64,000 bases of DNA, taken from the NCBI GenBank assembly GCA_045629945.1, contig JAZQSE010000035.1:62001-126000 (forward strand), in the 5' to 3' direction. The position numbers and the translations under genes are program-made. Within the stretch, counting starts at the first letter, position 1, and the number at the start of each line of letters is the position of its first letter. The notes under the pieces are model-generated. The model did not search any database and was not told where the DNA came from. It saw nothing but the letters and a program-made list of their open reading frames with translations. This stretch comes from UBA1765 sp045629945. Lineage in GTDB: Bacteria > Fibrobacterota > Fibrobacteria > Fibrobacterales > Fibrobacteraceae. Below, one piece after another: positions 9,235-18,329 of the stretch.

Positions 9235-9968
9235 GTAAAGAAATTCAGACTATTCGTACTGACGGACTGTGTAAATTCTATGGCTCAAGACAAGTGGTGG
9301 ATTCTGTTTCTGTCAGAGTTTCTCAAGGTGAAATTGTTGGCTTGCTTGGGCCAAATGGTGCTGGTAAAACAACGACATTTTATATGATTGTCGGTATGGT
9401 TAGAGCAGATAAAGGCCATATTTTTTTAAATGATGTTGAAGTGACCGATAAACCTATGTTTCAACGAGCAAGACTTGGAATAGGTTATTTACCACAAGAA
9501 GCTTCTATATTCAGAAAATTGAGCGTTGAAGATAACATTATGGCGATTCTTGAAACAAGAGGCATGAAACGCTCTCAACGAAAAGAACGCCTAGAACAAC
9601 TTTTAGAAGAATTTAAAATTACGCATATCCGAAAAACAAAAGCTTTTAGTTGCTCTGGCGGTGAACGCAGGCGATTAGAAATCGCACGGGCTTTAGCTTC
9701 AGACCCTTCTTTTCTTTTATTGGATGAACCCTTTGCAGGTATTGACCCGATAGCAGTTGCAGATATTCAATCCATTATTTCTGATTTGAAAGCTAAAGGT
9801 ATGGGAATTTTGATTACAGACCATAATGTGCGGGAAACGCTTTCCATTACAGACAGAGCGTATATTATGTACAAAAGTCAAGTTTTAACAGAAGGTTCTT
9901 CGGAATTTTTAGCCAATGATCCAGAAGCAAAACGAATTTATCTTGGAGAATCCTTCAGGTTGGATTAG
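9231..9968 (+). CDS. lptB: LPS export ABC transporter ATP-binding protein LptB
   Basis: A 245-residue ABC ATPase of the LptB subfamily. The Walker A is GPNGAGKTT (near residues 39-47). Q-loop YLPQEASIFRKLSVEDN is typical of LptB. The signature is CSGGERRRLEIARALA, Walker B plus catalytic Glu LLLDEPFAGIDP, and the switch His is in ITDHNVRETL. LptB powers extraction of LPS from the inner membrane with LptFG. The ATGA overlap with the upstream OstA-like gene and the 8-nt gap to rpoN match the lptA-lptB-rpoN order known from Proteobacteria. Confidence 0.95.
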   Translation: MSKEIQTIRTDGLCKFYGSRQVVDSVSVRVSQGEIVGLLGPNGAGKTTTFYMIVGMVRADKGHIFLNDVEVTDKPMFQRARLGIGYLPQEASIFRKLSVEDNIMAILETRGMKRSQRKERLEQLLEEFKITHIRKTKAFSCSGGERRRLEIARALASDPSFLLLDEPFAGIDPIAVADIQSIISDLKAKGMGILITDHNVRETLSITDRAYIMYKSQVLTEGSSEFLANDPEAKRIYLGESFRLD

Positions 9969-9976
9969 GAGTTTCT

Positions 9977-11494
9977 ATGGATATTTCAATGCAAATGTTT
10001 TCTGGGTTAAAACAAGAGCAGAATTTATCTGCCCAGGCTCTTCAATCTGTTCAGCTTTTGCAAATGACCACCGGAGAACTTGAAGCTACTATTGCTAAAG
10101 AATTAGAAGAAAATCCTCTCCTTGAAATGGATGAATCTGCTGAATATGGCGATTCTATTGAATCTGTTGAACAAACTGAAAATCCAGAAACCGAAAATAG
10201 TTTGAAAGAAGTCGGCGAAGAAGTTTATTCCAAAGAAGATTGGGATGGCCTTTTTGATTCATCTTTTGCTGATACGGAACGCCCATTAAAAGATTTGAAT
10301 GCTTTTGACCCCGAAAAAGAAGAATGGAAAAACCAAAGAAAGTCGGTGTCAAGCATGCAAGATAAATTGAAAGAACAATTGCGTGATTGGGATAGACCTA
10401 AAGAAGTTTTAGAAATTGTTGAATACTTGATTGATAGTCTAGATGAAAAAGGTTATCTTACCCCTTCTGCATTAGAAGATGAAGAAAAGAAAGAACATTC
10501 TGCTATTGCAGAAAATTTTTTGGAAGCCGAAAAAGTTATAGAAGGGAAAGTCACTTTAGAAGAAGCAAGTGAACTTGTGCAAGAAGCATTTCATGTTTTG
10601 CATTCTTTAACTCCACGCGGAATAGGAGCCAGAAATTTACGAGAATGTCTTTTAATTCAAGCCTATACTGTTCCAAACTTTCCAAAACTAGCAATTAAAA
10701 TTTTAGAAGATGAATTTGATAATTTGGTTCAATTTAAATACCAGCAAATTGCAAAAGCTCTTGATGTTCATGTAGAAGATGTTCAAAAAGCCATTCAGCA
10801 TTATTCAGAATTATCACCTCACCCTGGTTTTTTAATTAACGAAACGCCTGTAAGTTATATTATGCCTGACCTTGAAATTTCAGAAGAATCTCCGGGCGTT
10901 TATAAAGCTTCTCTTTTGCGTTCAGCAAAATTTTATCATCGTTTAAAAATTTCAAATACTTATAAATCATATTTAAAAGAATCCCCGACAAAAGAAGTAA
11001 AAGATTTTATTCGTGAGCGATTGAATAAAGCGAATAATTTAATTCATTGCGTGGGTTATCGAGAAACAACGATTGAACGGGTGATGCAAAAAATTATTGA
11101 ATTCCAACCCGATTTTTTTGCAAAAGGCCCAGCATTTTTACGCCCGATGATGTTACAAGAAGTTGCAGACGCGCTTGAATTGAATTTAAGTTCTGTCAGC
11201 CGTGTAGTGAATGGGAAATATGTAGAAACCAAATATGGCGTTTTTGAATTGCGTTCCTTTTTTAGCCTTGCTGTGAAACAAGAAGGCGAAGAAGATTTGG
11301 GTGTAAAACAAATTCTTCATGAACTTAAAGAATTGATAGACGCTGAAGATAAAAAGAATCCCCTTTCAGACCAAGCCCTTTCAGAAGCGTTAGCAGAAAA
11401 AGGAATAAAAATAGCTCGCCGTACAGTTGCTAAATACAGAGAAAATAATTTGAAAATTTTGCCTGCAAGATTACGAAAACTAATGAAGGCTTAA
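9977..11494 (+). CDS. rpoN: RNA polymerase sigma-54 factor
   Basis: The 505-residue protein has the three sigma-54 regions. The N-terminal activator-interacting region is Gln/Leu-rich (LSAQALQSVQLLQMTTGELE, then ELEENPLLEM). An acidic spacer follows, then the core-binding and DNA-binding domains. The C-terminus carries the RpoN box ARRTVAKYRE (about residues 478-487), which reads the -24 promoter element. It transcribes genes that depend on enhancer-binding AAA+ activators; no such activator is in this window. The SD-like GGAG precedes the ATG, 8 nt after lptB. Confidence 0.96.
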   Translation: MDISMQMFSGLKQEQNLSAQALQSVQLLQMTTGELEATIAKELEENPLLEMDESAEYGDSIESVEQTENPETENSLKEVGEEVYSKEDWDGLFDSSFADTERPLKDLNAFDPEKEEWKNQRKSVSSMQDKLKEQLRDWDRPKEVLEIVEYLIDSLDEKGYLTPSALEDEEKKEHSAIAENFLEAEKVIEGKVTLEEASELVQEAFHVLHSLTPRGIGARNLRECLLIQAYTVPNFPKLAIKILEDEFDNLVQFKYQQIAKALDVHVEDVQKAIQHYSELSPHPGFLINETPVSYIMPDLEISEESPGVYKASLLRSAKFYHRLKISNTYKSYLKESPTKEVKDFIRERLNKANNLIHCVGYRETTIERVMQKIIEFQPDFFAKGPAFLRPMMLQEVADALELNLSSVSRVVNGKYVETKYGVFELRSFFSLAVKQEGEEDLGVKQILHELKELIDAEDKKNPLSDQALSEALAEKGIKIARRTVAKYRENNLKILPARLRKLMKA

Positions 11495-11567
11495 AGAGTG
11501 TCCTGTATTAGCTTTTTATAAGAAATTTTTAGTTTGATAAAATCTTAAAATTTCTATACTTGCACCC

Positions 11568-12263
11568 ATGAATTTCAAAAAAGGTGTAGAAGATGGTTTG
11601 CCAATTGGTTTAGGGTATTTTGCGGTATCCTTTTCTTTTGGAATAGCTGGTTCTAAACTACTCTCTTCTGTACTTGTCACCCTTATTTCAATGACCAACC
11701 TGACTTCTGCCGGGCAATTTGCCGGCTTACAAATTATGAGCGAAGCGACAGGTACTTTAATTGAAATGGCAATAGCCACCTTTTTTATCAATTTGCGTTA
11801 TTCTTTAATGGCAGTTTCTCTTTCTCAAAAAGTTTCTTCTTCATTTTCTACCTGGAAACGTTGTTTATTAGGCACAGGTATTACCGATGAAATTTATGCC
11901 GTTGCTATGTCACAAAAATCACCAGTTACTCCGCTTTATTTTTTAGGCTTAATGACATTACCTTATTTAGGCTGGACATCTGGGACATTAGTTGGTGCCA
12001 TTTGCGGAGAAATTTTACCGCACTTTTTAACAGACGCTTTAGGTGTTGCTTTATATGGAATGTTTATTGCAATAGTTGTTCCACAAATGAAAACACATAA
12101 ACCAACAGCGATAGCTGTTTTTATTGCTATCACTTTAAGTCTTTTATTTAATTACGCTCCATATCTCAAAGAAATTTCTGTAGGTTTTTCAATTATTTTG
12201 TGTGCTGTTATTGCGTCTCTTTTGGCGGCATTTTTGTTCCCTATTCAGGAGAAGTCGTCATGA
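11568..12263 (+). CDS. azlC: AzlC-family amino-acid permease subunit
   Basis: This 231-residue multi-pass protein carries the AzlC signatures FKKGVEDGLPIGLGYFAVSF near the start and the later IATFFINLRYSLMAVSLS and LGTGITDEIYAVAM. AzlC forms, with AzlD, a branched-chain amino-acid export system in several bacteria; the substrate here is inferred from that. The stop overlaps the azlD start in an ATGA, so the two are translationally coupled. An ATG preceded by a short AT-rich leader after rpoN was chosen as start. Confidence 0.9.
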   Translation: MNFKKGVEDGLPIGLGYFAVSFSFGIAGSKLLSSVLVTLISMTNLTSAGQFAGLQIMSEATGTLIEMAIATFFINLRYSLMAVSLSQKVSSSFSTWKRCLLGTGITDEIYAVAMSQKSPVTPLYFLGLMTLPYLGWTSGTLVGAICGEILPHFLTDALGVALYGMFIAIVVPQMKTHKPTAIAVFIAITLSLLFNYAPYLKEISVGFSIILCAVIASLLAAFLFPIQEKSS

Positions 12264-12577
12264 ATTTAGAACTTTATTTCAAGTATTTATTTGTGATGGC
12301 TTTTGTGACTTATCTTTTGCGCGTTGTGCCATTTGTATTATTAAAACGCCAAATTGAAAATGTCTTTTGGAAATCTTTTTTAGCCTACATTCCTTATACC
12401 GTTTTAGCGGCAATGACTATACCTGGAATTTTTAAAGCCACTGAATTTTTGCCCGCTTCCATTTCTGCTTTGTGTCTTGCCACCCTTTTTTCTTTAAAAG
12501 GCCATGGACTTGTACTTGTTGCACTTGTAGCTTGTCTTTCTGTTATAGGCGTTAATGGCTTCATGTTACTGTTTTAG
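12260..12577 (+). CDS. azlD: AzlD-family transport subunit
   Basis: A 105-residue membrane protein with four hydrophobic segments, usual for AzlD. It begins at the ATG in the ATGA overlap with azlC (MNLELYFKYLF). Conserved features include TYLLRVVPFVLLKRQIEN and SFLAYIPYTVLAAMTIPGIF. A longer frame starting upstream only adds out-of-frame azlC sequence and was not used. It is the small partner of AzlC in amino-acid export. The next gene starts 7 nt after its stop with a clear AGAGGGA ribosome-binding site. Confidence 0.9.
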   Translation: MNLELYFKYLFVMAFVTYLLRVVPFVLLKRQIENVFWKSFLAYIPYTVLAAMTIPGIFKATEFLPASISALCLATLFSLKGHGLVLVALVACLSVIGVNGFMLLF

Positions 12578-12584
12578 AGGGAAA

Positions 12585-13526
12585 ATGGAAAAGTTTAAAA
12601 AAATCTTTTTTTTGATTCTTGCGGCTAGTTGTCTTATTCCTGTTGTTTCTCCGGCAATTGCTCTTTTTTCAGGCATTATTTTTGCATTTATTTTTAAAAA
12701 TCCTTTTGAAAAACAAAGTGGTTTAATCTCTAAAAAATTGTTGCAGTATTCCGTCATTGGACTTGGATTTGGAATGAATTTATTTGAATCATTAAAAGCC
12801 GGTTCAGAAGGAATGCTTTTTACCATCCTTTCTGTTTCTTTAACAATGGCTTTAGGAATGTTATTGGGTATTTTATTAAAAGTCCCCAAAACAACCTCTT
12901 ATTTGCTTTCATCAGGAACAGCAATTTGTGGAGGCAGCGCAATTGCAGCAGTTGCCCCAGTTACCTCAGCAAAGCAATCTGAAATCACAGTTGCACTTGG
13001 AACCGTTTTTATTTTAAACGCAATCGCTTTGTTTATTTTTCCTCCTATTGGAAAATTTTTAGAATTAACCGAACAACAATTTGGTTATTGGGCAGCAATT
13101 GCTATTCATGACACTAGCTCAGTAGTTGGAGCCGCATCAATCTATGGAAATTCAGCTTTAGAAATTGCAACACTTGTCAAATTAACACGAGCCCTATGGA
13201 TAATCCCATTGGCATTACTGACACGCTTGTTTTTTAAAAATAAAAGCAACAAGAATTTTATTCCCTATTTTATTTTCTTCTTTATTTTAGCAATGCTTTT
13301 AAACACATTATTTTCAAGTTATCTTCAAATTCCATATTGGAAAGAAATTGCATTTGGTATAAAATCCGTTTCTAAACAATGTCTGACTTTGACGCTTTTT
13401 TTAATAGGAGCAAATTTAAATCCGACAATGTTAAAACAAGTTGGCATTAAGCCTTTGTTGTTAGGTATTTTACTTTGGATAGTTATTGCTTCTACTAGCC
13501 TTGTTTTTGTGCGTTCTTTTGCTTAG
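12585..13526 (+). CDS. YeiH/UPF0324 family membrane transporter
   Basis: The 313-residue protein has about ten membrane segments and the family stretches QYSVIGLGFGMNLFESLKAG, SSGTAICGGSAIAAVAPVTS and IHDTSSVVGAASIYG. This UPF0324/YeiH family is often annotated as putative sulfate exporter, but direct evidence is thin. The start at 12585 (MEKFKKIFFL) follows AGAGGGA; ten extra upstream residues lie in the azlD end and lack a good start. It sits in line with azlCD, suggesting one transcription unit for small-solute export. Confidence 0.85.
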   Translation: MEKFKKIFFLILAASCLIPVVSPAIALFSGIIFAFIFKNPFEKQSGLISKKLLQYSVIGLGFGMNLFESLKAGSEGMLFTILSVSLTMALGMLLGILLKVPKTTSYLLSSGTAICGGSAIAAVAPVTSAKQSEITVALGTVFILNAIALFIFPPIGKFLELTEQQFGYWAAIAIHDTSSVVGAASIYGNSALEIATLVKLTRALWIIPLALLTRLFFKNKSNKNFIPYFIFFFILAMLLNTLFSSYLQIPYWKEIAFGIKSVSKQCLTLTLFLIGANLNPTMLKQVGIKPLLLGILLWIVIASTSLVFVRSFA

Positions 13527-13653
13527 TTTAAATGCGAGAAAACTTGATTTTTAATAAAAATCCCAAAATGACTGAAACATTTTTTTATAGATAGCCTATA
13601 TTTAGTACATTAAAAAATTGTGATTCTTTTGAATCTTACAAAATGGAGATTTT

Positions 13654-14721
13654 ATGGATATTCGTTGGTTACAACCAGATGCAGCTTTTGACAAATTGAT
13701 TCTTGCCGGCGATATTGGCGGGACAAATACGAATTTAGGGTTAGTCGGCTATAAAAACGGAAAGTTCACTTTGATTTTAGAAACAGTTTTTGCTTCTTCA
13801 TCTATTGATGGCTTAGCAGAACCTATTCGCGAAACTCTGAAAATCGCATTAGAAATGCGACAAGATTTAAAACCTAGCCACTGTTGCATTAGCGCAGCAG
13901 GCCCTGTTTCTAATAATCGTTGCGTTATGACAAATCTCCCTTGGAGTATTGATGGCGACGCACTTACTGCTGCCTTTGGAATTCCAACTTTAGTGGTTAA
14001 TGATTTTGTGGCCATTAGTTATGGGATTCCAACTTTAGATATTGATGACCCAAATCAGATTTATAAGCTCCCTCATACAGATGGTAGTATCCCAACACCA
14101 AAAGCTACAACAAAAGCAGTAATTGGTCCAGGTACTGGTATGGGAGTTTCGTTCCTTGCATTTGACGGAGAACGTTATATTCCAGCAAGTTCAGAAGGTG
14201 GTCACATGACATTTGCGCCTTTTGACGAAGATACAGTTTCTTTTTGTGAATACATTAAAAAGCAACGTGGTTGCCAGCCAGGTGTAGAACCTCTTGTGTC
14301 AGGAATGGGTTTACGCAATATGTATGATTGGTGGAAAGAAACAAAAGGCGTTCCAAATAACGAAGCATTTGCTCGCATTGAAGCAACGCCTGCAGATGAC
14401 AGACCAAAATACATTAGCCGTGCAAGTGATACCGACCCAGTTGCAGCAGAAATGATGCGTCTTTTTGTGAAAATGCTTGGGCGTTACGCAAGTGATATTT
14501 GCACATTGTTCTTGCCATTAGGTGGCTTTTATCTTGCTGGCGGGACTGTTCAAAAAGATTTGCGTTGGCTTGAACGCGATAATTTGTTCATGCAATATTT
14601 TGAACAAAATTATAACCCAAATATTCGCCCTATTTTAAAGAACATTCCTGTTTACATTATTAAGGATTATAGCATCAGCCTTTATGGAGCAGCAAATGCA
14701 AGCATAAATCTGCAAAAGTAA
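13654..14721 (+). CDS. glk: Glucokinase
   Basis: A 355-residue protein of the Glk family (not ROK). The ATP-binding phosphate 1 motif is LAGDIGGTNTNLGLV. SAAGPVSNNRCVMTNLPWSI and LVVNDFVAISYGIP supply the sugar-binding Asn-Asp. GPGTGMGVSFLA is the adenosine-side Gly motif, and ASSEGGHMTFAPFDE follows. It phosphorylates glucose to glucose-6-phosphate in the cytoplasm, fitting an organism that lives on cellulose-derived sugars. It has its own 127-bp upstream gap with an SD-like GGAG, and a strong terminator follows it. Confidence 0.94.
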   Translation: MDIRWLQPDAAFDKLILAGDIGGTNTNLGLVGYKNGKFTLILETVFASSSIDGLAEPIRETLKIALEMRQDLKPSHCCISAAGPVSNNRCVMTNLPWSIDGDALTAAFGIPTLVVNDFVAISYGIPTLDIDDPNQIYKLPHTDGSIPTPKATTKAVIGPGTGMGVSFLAFDGERYIPASSEGGHMTFAPFDEDTVSFCEYIKKQRGCQPGVEPLVSGMGLRNMYDWWKETKGVPNNEAFARIEATPADDRPKYISRASDTDPVAAEMMRLFVKMLGRYASDICTLFLPLGGFYLAGGTVQKDLRWLERDNLFMQYFEQNYNPNIRPILKNIPVYIIKDYSISLYGAANASINLQK

Positions 14722-14747
14722 AATTAGGTGTAAAAATTTATCAGTAT

Positions 14748-14785
14748 AAAAAATCCTTCTATCTAGTTTGATAGAAGGATTTTTT
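14748..14785 (+). terminator. Terminator of glk
   Basis: AAAAAATCCTTCTATC (14748-14763) pairs with GATAGAAGGATTTTTT (14770-14785) around a 6-nt loop. The T-run directly follows the stem on the plus strand. The symmetric A/T flanks mean it could act on both strands. Confidence 0.9.
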
Positions 14786-14855
14786 AATTAGCATATTCAA
14801 AACGTTACAACAGCATTTAAACTGGCATTGGCATTTTTTTTGAGGTTTATAGAAT

Positions 14856-14900
14856 GGGTAGTGAGCAACAACGTGCGAACTAGGGAAAGGCTTTCCCCTT
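14856..14900 (+). repeat. Dispersed repeat unit, copy 1 (other copy at 50051)
   Basis: GGGTAGTGAGCAACAACGTG and the following GCGAAC match 50051-50075 in 24 of 25 positions. Both then end in a small GGGAAA/TTTCCC hairpin whose loop differs. It lies between the glk terminator and the tRNA-Glu terminator and overlaps no gene. Confidence 0.7.
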
Positions 14901-14909
14901 TATAAAATA

Positions 14910-14938
14910 AAAATGAGACCAAAGAATGGTCTCATTTT
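14910..14938 (-). terminator. Terminator of tRNA-Glu
   Basis: TGAGACCA (14914-14921) pairs with TGGTCTCA (14927-14934) around AAGAA, with A and T runs outside extending the stem. On the minus strand the T-run comes just after the tRNA 3' end, so it should end tRNA-Glu transcription. Confidence 0.85.
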
Positions 14939-14942
14939 TAAA

Positions 14943-15015
14943 TACCCCCAAGGGGTTTCGAACCCCTGTTGCGGGAATGAAAATCCCGAGTCCTGGGCCA
15001 CTAGACGATAGGGGC
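14943..15015 (-). tRNA. tRNA-Glu (anticodon UUC)
   Basis: The minus strand folds into a full cloverleaf. The acceptor stem is GCCCCTA with TGGGGGT and discriminator A. The anticodon stem CGGGA/TCCCG closes loop TTTTCAT with anticodon TTC. The T-arm is AGGGG-TTCGAAA-CCCCT. The first acceptor pair is G-U. The CCA end is not encoded (TT follows the discriminator), so it must be added after transcription. Confidence 0.96.
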
Positions 15016-15094
15016 ATCTAGGTGAGTCCAAATATAGGTAAAGATTTGTTTTTGTAAAGGGCTATGTTTGCAAAAAATCTATTTTTGTATTGAA

Positions 15095-16663
15095 ATGCTT
15101 AGAAAATGGATAAAAAAGAACGTATTTAGGGCGATTTTTAAGCTTTTACCGCTGACTTTGCCGGTAACGCTTGCTGATGCTTTAATGCTTTTAGGGATTC
15201 GTTCCTTTGTAAAAATCATTGGCGGAAACATAGATTGGAGTGTTCCGGAATGGTTTTTTTGCATGGTTTTAGTTGTTGCTTTGCGTTTTGCTTTTTCAAA
15301 AATCAGAGCAGAAGTTTCTGAAACTTTTTTTAGAAAAACTGGGGCAATTTTACAAGCGAAATTTTTAAAAATGGTGCGGTCGTTGCGACCAGATTTTTTT
15401 CATCAAAAAGAGGCCGATGCGAAATTGAGAGCTTCTTTTGAAGCGACAGAAATTCTTTCAAAAAGTGGAGAAAGTCTTTACCAGGCATTGCAGGCTGTTG
15501 TGCAGCTGTTTGTGTTTTTTCCTGTGCTTCTTTTTATTTCGCTACCTTTGACTTTATTTTTGTTCTGTGCTATTTTACCTTTTGTTGTTTTTGCACAAAA
15601 GAAAATCCGCCAAATGAGTGTCAATGAAAAAGAAATTTTAGAACAAGAGGGAATGCTCCGTTCAGAATTTGAAAACGCAAAAACCGTTTACCAGAATTGG
15701 AGTGATATTGCAGAACGAAAAACGGCAGGCGTAAAAATTTTTGAACGCGTCCGCTGTTATTTTATTGTAGGGAAAAATTTAGCCGTAAAAAAATATGTGC
15801 TTGCTCTTTTAATGGAAAGTGTTTCTGTTTTAGCTATGTTGCTTGTCCTTTCTGCTTGTGCATTTATGATTTCTAATGGGAATATGACTGGCGAAGATTT
15901 AGTTTTATATGCTTCGGCGGTATTTCTTTGTTATAAACCTATTAAAGAATGTGCTAAAGCGTTCCCGCAATTGCGTTCAGCAAAAGCCTCTTTTTGTTTG
16001 TTAGAAGAACTTGAAAATTATCCAAGAAAAAACCGCGAAAAAAAATATGGCGATTCTTTAGTATTGCAAAAAATTTCTTTTGCTTATGGTGAAACTTTTG
16101 TCTTTGAAAATTTTTCGTGGAAAGAATTTTTGCATTCAGATAAACCCTTGTTTTTACACGGCGAAAATGGTGTCGGAAAATCAACTCTTTTGCGTTTGAT
16201 TTCTTCTTTAGAAGAAAAAGCAACAGGAGAAATTTTATTGCCAGAATGCGCAAAAGAAGGCGTGTTTTTCTTTTCGCAAAATTTATTTTTGCCTCCTCTT
16301 GAATATTTTTCTAAAAAGTTTTCACAAGAAAAGTTACAAGCTAAAGGCCCTTTGTTTAAAAAGTTTGTTGAAGAATCAAATGTTTTACCGCTGCTTAAAA
16401 AGTCTGGTTTTTCAGGCGGTGAAACCGCAAGGCTAGCTTTATTTTTAGCTCTTGTGTCAGAATCAAAATTGGTTTTATTAGATGAAGTTTTTGCTTATGT
16501 TTCTTTAACGCAAAAAGAAAAAATGATGGCGCTTTTTTTAGATGCCATAAAAGAAGAAAATAAATTGCTGATTTTATCTGGTCATAATACTTTACCTGAA
16601 ACGCTTTCAGAAAAATTTGACCATTTCACGCTTAAACCAAACAATGCCGAGGAATCATTTTGA
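15095..16663 (+). CDS. ABC exporter with fused membrane and ATPase domains
   Basis: A membrane region (about residues 10-290, five or six helices) is followed by an ABC ATPase. The ATPase has Walker A HGENGVGKSTLL, the signature FSGGETARLALFLAL, Walker B KLVLLDEVFAYV with its catalytic Glu, and the switch His in LSGHN. The overall layout is that of MsbA-like or CydCD-like half exporters that work as dimers. The ATPase is short and diverged, and the substrate is unknown. Its neighbours (methyltransferase, waaA, ispH, all overlapping) suggest an envelope lipid. A TTG nine codons upstream could also start it; the ATG (MLRKWIKKN) is preferred. Confidence 0.75.
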   Translation: MLRKWIKKNVFRAIFKLLPLTLPVTLADALMLLGIRSFVKIIGGNIDWSVPEWFFCMVLVVALRFAFSKIRAEVSETFFRKTGAILQAKFLKMVRSLRPDFFHQKEADAKLRASFEATEILSKSGESLYQALQAVVQLFVFFPVLLFISLPLTLFLFCAILPFVVFAQKKIRQMSVNEKEILEQEGMLRSEFENAKTVYQNWSDIAERKTAGVKIFERVRCYFIVGKNLAVKKYVLALLMESVSVLAMLLVLSACAFMISNGNMTGEDLVLYASAVFLCYKPIKECAKAFPQLRSAKASFCLLEELENYPRKNREKKYGDSLVLQKISFAYGETFVFENFSWKEFLHSDKPLFLHGENGVGKSTLLRLISSLEEKATGEILLPECAKEGVFFFSQNLFLPPLEYFSKKFSQEKLQAKGPLFKKFVEESNVLPLLKKSGFSGGETARLALFLALVSESKLVLLDEVFAYVSLTQKEKMMALFLDAIKEENKLLILSGHNTLPETLSEKFDHFTLKPNNAEESF

Positions 16664-17223
16664 ATTTTTCTGAAAAAGTTTATAAATGGCGTGGGTTTAT
16701 TTTAGGCGTGTTAGCCTTTTTACTTTTGCTTTTAGAGCCATCACACGATGTCATTTCTGTATCTGCTTTTTTGCTTTTTATTGCCGGCTTTTTTTTGCGT
16801 GTGACAGCAAGGCGTAATATCGGTATACATTCGCGCTCTTTAAATGTCGAAGCACCGCAATTAGTTAAAGAGGGTATTTATCAAAAATTGCGACACCCGC
16901 TTTATTTTTCCAATGGTTTGTTTGCAAGTGGTTTTTTACTTTTGCATTTGGGGTGGCAGAACTTAACTTTTCCAATCGCTGCTTTTGTCTGGCTTTTCTT
17001 ATTTTTCTTAGCTAAAAATGAAGACGATTTTTTGCATAAAAAATTTGGAAGTGAATGGGAAACATGGGCAAGTTCAACTCCATTTATGTTTTTCAATTTA
17101 AAGGGGTTAAAGAATTTAAAATTTGAACGAAGTTTTTCAAAAGCTTTTGTAGAAGACAAATGGACTTGGTTTTTTCTTTCACTTTATGCGGCTTTGATTT
17201 TTTTACGGAGGTATTTTAGCTGA
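16660..17223 (+). CDS. Isoprenylcysteine-methyltransferase-like membrane protein
   Basis: The 187-residue integral membrane protein starts at a TTG overlapping the previous stop (TTGA). It contains the ICMT/PEMT-like core: VKEGIYQKLRHPLYFSNGLF (the RHP-Y motif) and ED-FLHKKFGSEWETWASSTP (the E...FG.EW..W...TP motif), which bind S-adenosylmethionine in this superfamily. Bacterial members have mostly unknown substrates, probably phospholipids or isoprenoids. It overlaps waaA (TGATG) in one operon with ispH, so an isoprenoid or lipid role is plausible but inferred. Confidence 0.75.
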   Translation: MNFSEKVYKWRGFILGVLAFLLLLLEPSHDVISVSAFLLFIAGFFLRVTARRNIGIHSRSLNVEAPQLVKEGIYQKLRHPLYFSNGLFASGFLLLHLGWQNLTFPIAAFVWLFLFFLAKNEDDFLHKKFGSEWETWASSTPFMFFNLKGLKNLKFERSFSKAFVEDKWTWFFLSLYAALIFLRRYFS

Positions 17224-18329
17224 TGCCTTTTAAAATCAAAGAACGTTTTTGCGGGAATTTTAACACAAGTTCTGTTTTATGGTTACATGGCGCAAGCCTT
17301 GGGGAATGCCAGGTTTTACTTTTTTTAGCCAAACGTCTTGTTAGAGAAATCGAAAATTGCCCACCCATTTTGCTGACTTCACAAAAAGCTGAAGTCGTTG
17401 ATTTTTTAAAAATAAAACTTGAAGGGTTTTCTAAAATACAAGTTCATGTTGCGCCTGCGCCCCTTTATTTTATTGTGAAACGTTTTTACAGACAAGTGAA
17501 ACCTCTCGCTTTAATTCTTTGTGAAAATGAACTTTGGCCAGCGTATTTAGCTTTAGAACAAGAAAGAAAATTAAATGCTAGACTCGCTTTAATTTCTGGC
17601 CGTTTTAAACGAGGTTATTTTTTACCCAAGAAAATTTTCAAACCAGAAATTTTTGCATTTGCTGACTTTCAGACAAAAGAAGATAAAAATAGATTTTTAA
17701 AAAAATGCAATATTCCTTTTGCTACAGTAAATGGCAACTGGAAACTTTTAGGTAAAAAAACTTTTTTAGAAAATGTTGATAAAAAAATCGACGTTGCATT
17801 TCTTTCTTTGCATTTTAAAGAGTTGCCTTATCTGAAAGATTTGTTTAAAAATTTATCAAAAGAAAATAAAAGTTTTTTAGTAGCTCCACGGCGCATTTCA
17901 GATATGAAAAAATTCAATTCTTTTTTTAAAAGTTTAAAAATAGAATGCGTTATTTTTCCAAAAGTAAAACATGGTTGCGTGTCTTTAGTTGAAAGCTTTG
18001 GAAAATTTAAAGAATTTTTACCGCTATCCAATTGCGCTGTTGTGGGCGGTTCTTTTGTGCGTTATCCAGGTATTCACGATTTTAGAGAACCTTTACTTTA
18101 TGGCGTGCCAACATATATCGGGCCTTTTACTTATGGGCAAGAAGAAAGCGTTTTACCTTATCTGAATGCGAAAATCTTGCAAAAGTTACCTTATGAGCCA
18201 AAATCTTTGCCACCTTTTTTGGTAACTCCTGAAGAGATAGTTAAATTTTTAGAACAAGAACTAGAAGCAGTAGAACAAAGCTATTCTTCTTTGCGAAATA
18301 AACTTTCTACATGGGTTTTAGAAAAATGA
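17223..18329 (+). CDS. waaA: 3-deoxy-D-manno-octulosonic acid (Kdo) transferase
   Basis: The 368-residue GT-B glycosyltransferase carries WaaA signatures: VLWLHGASLGECQVLLFLAK near residue 20 with the catalytic Glu of the GE motif, then LCENELWPAYLALEQER, and a C-terminal SNCAVVGGSFVRYPGIHDFR followed by GPFTYGQEESV. The enzyme attaches Kdo to lipid A precursor on the inner-membrane cytoplasmic face, consistent with the LPS machinery at 7-10 kb. It is shorter than E. coli WaaA (about 425 residues), and the N-terminal membrane anchor is missing or reduced. It overlaps ispH by four bases. Confidence 0.85.
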   Translation: MPFKIKERFCGNFNTSSVLWLHGASLGECQVLLFLAKRLVREIENCPPILLTSQKAEVVDFLKIKLEGFSKIQVHVAPAPLYFIVKRFYRQVKPLALILCENELWPAYLALEQERKLNARLALISGRFKRGYFLPKKIFKPEIFAFADFQTKEDKNRFLKKCNIPFATVNGNWKLLGKKTFLENVDKKIDVAFLSLHFKELPYLKDLFKNLSKENKSFLVAPRRISDMKKFNSFFKSLKIECVIFPKVKHGCVSLVESFGKFKEFLPLSNCAVVGGSFVRYPGIHDFREPLLYGVPTYIGPFTYGQEESVLPYLNAKILQKLPYEPKSLPPFLVTPEEIVKFLEQELEAVEQSYSSLRNKLSTWVLEK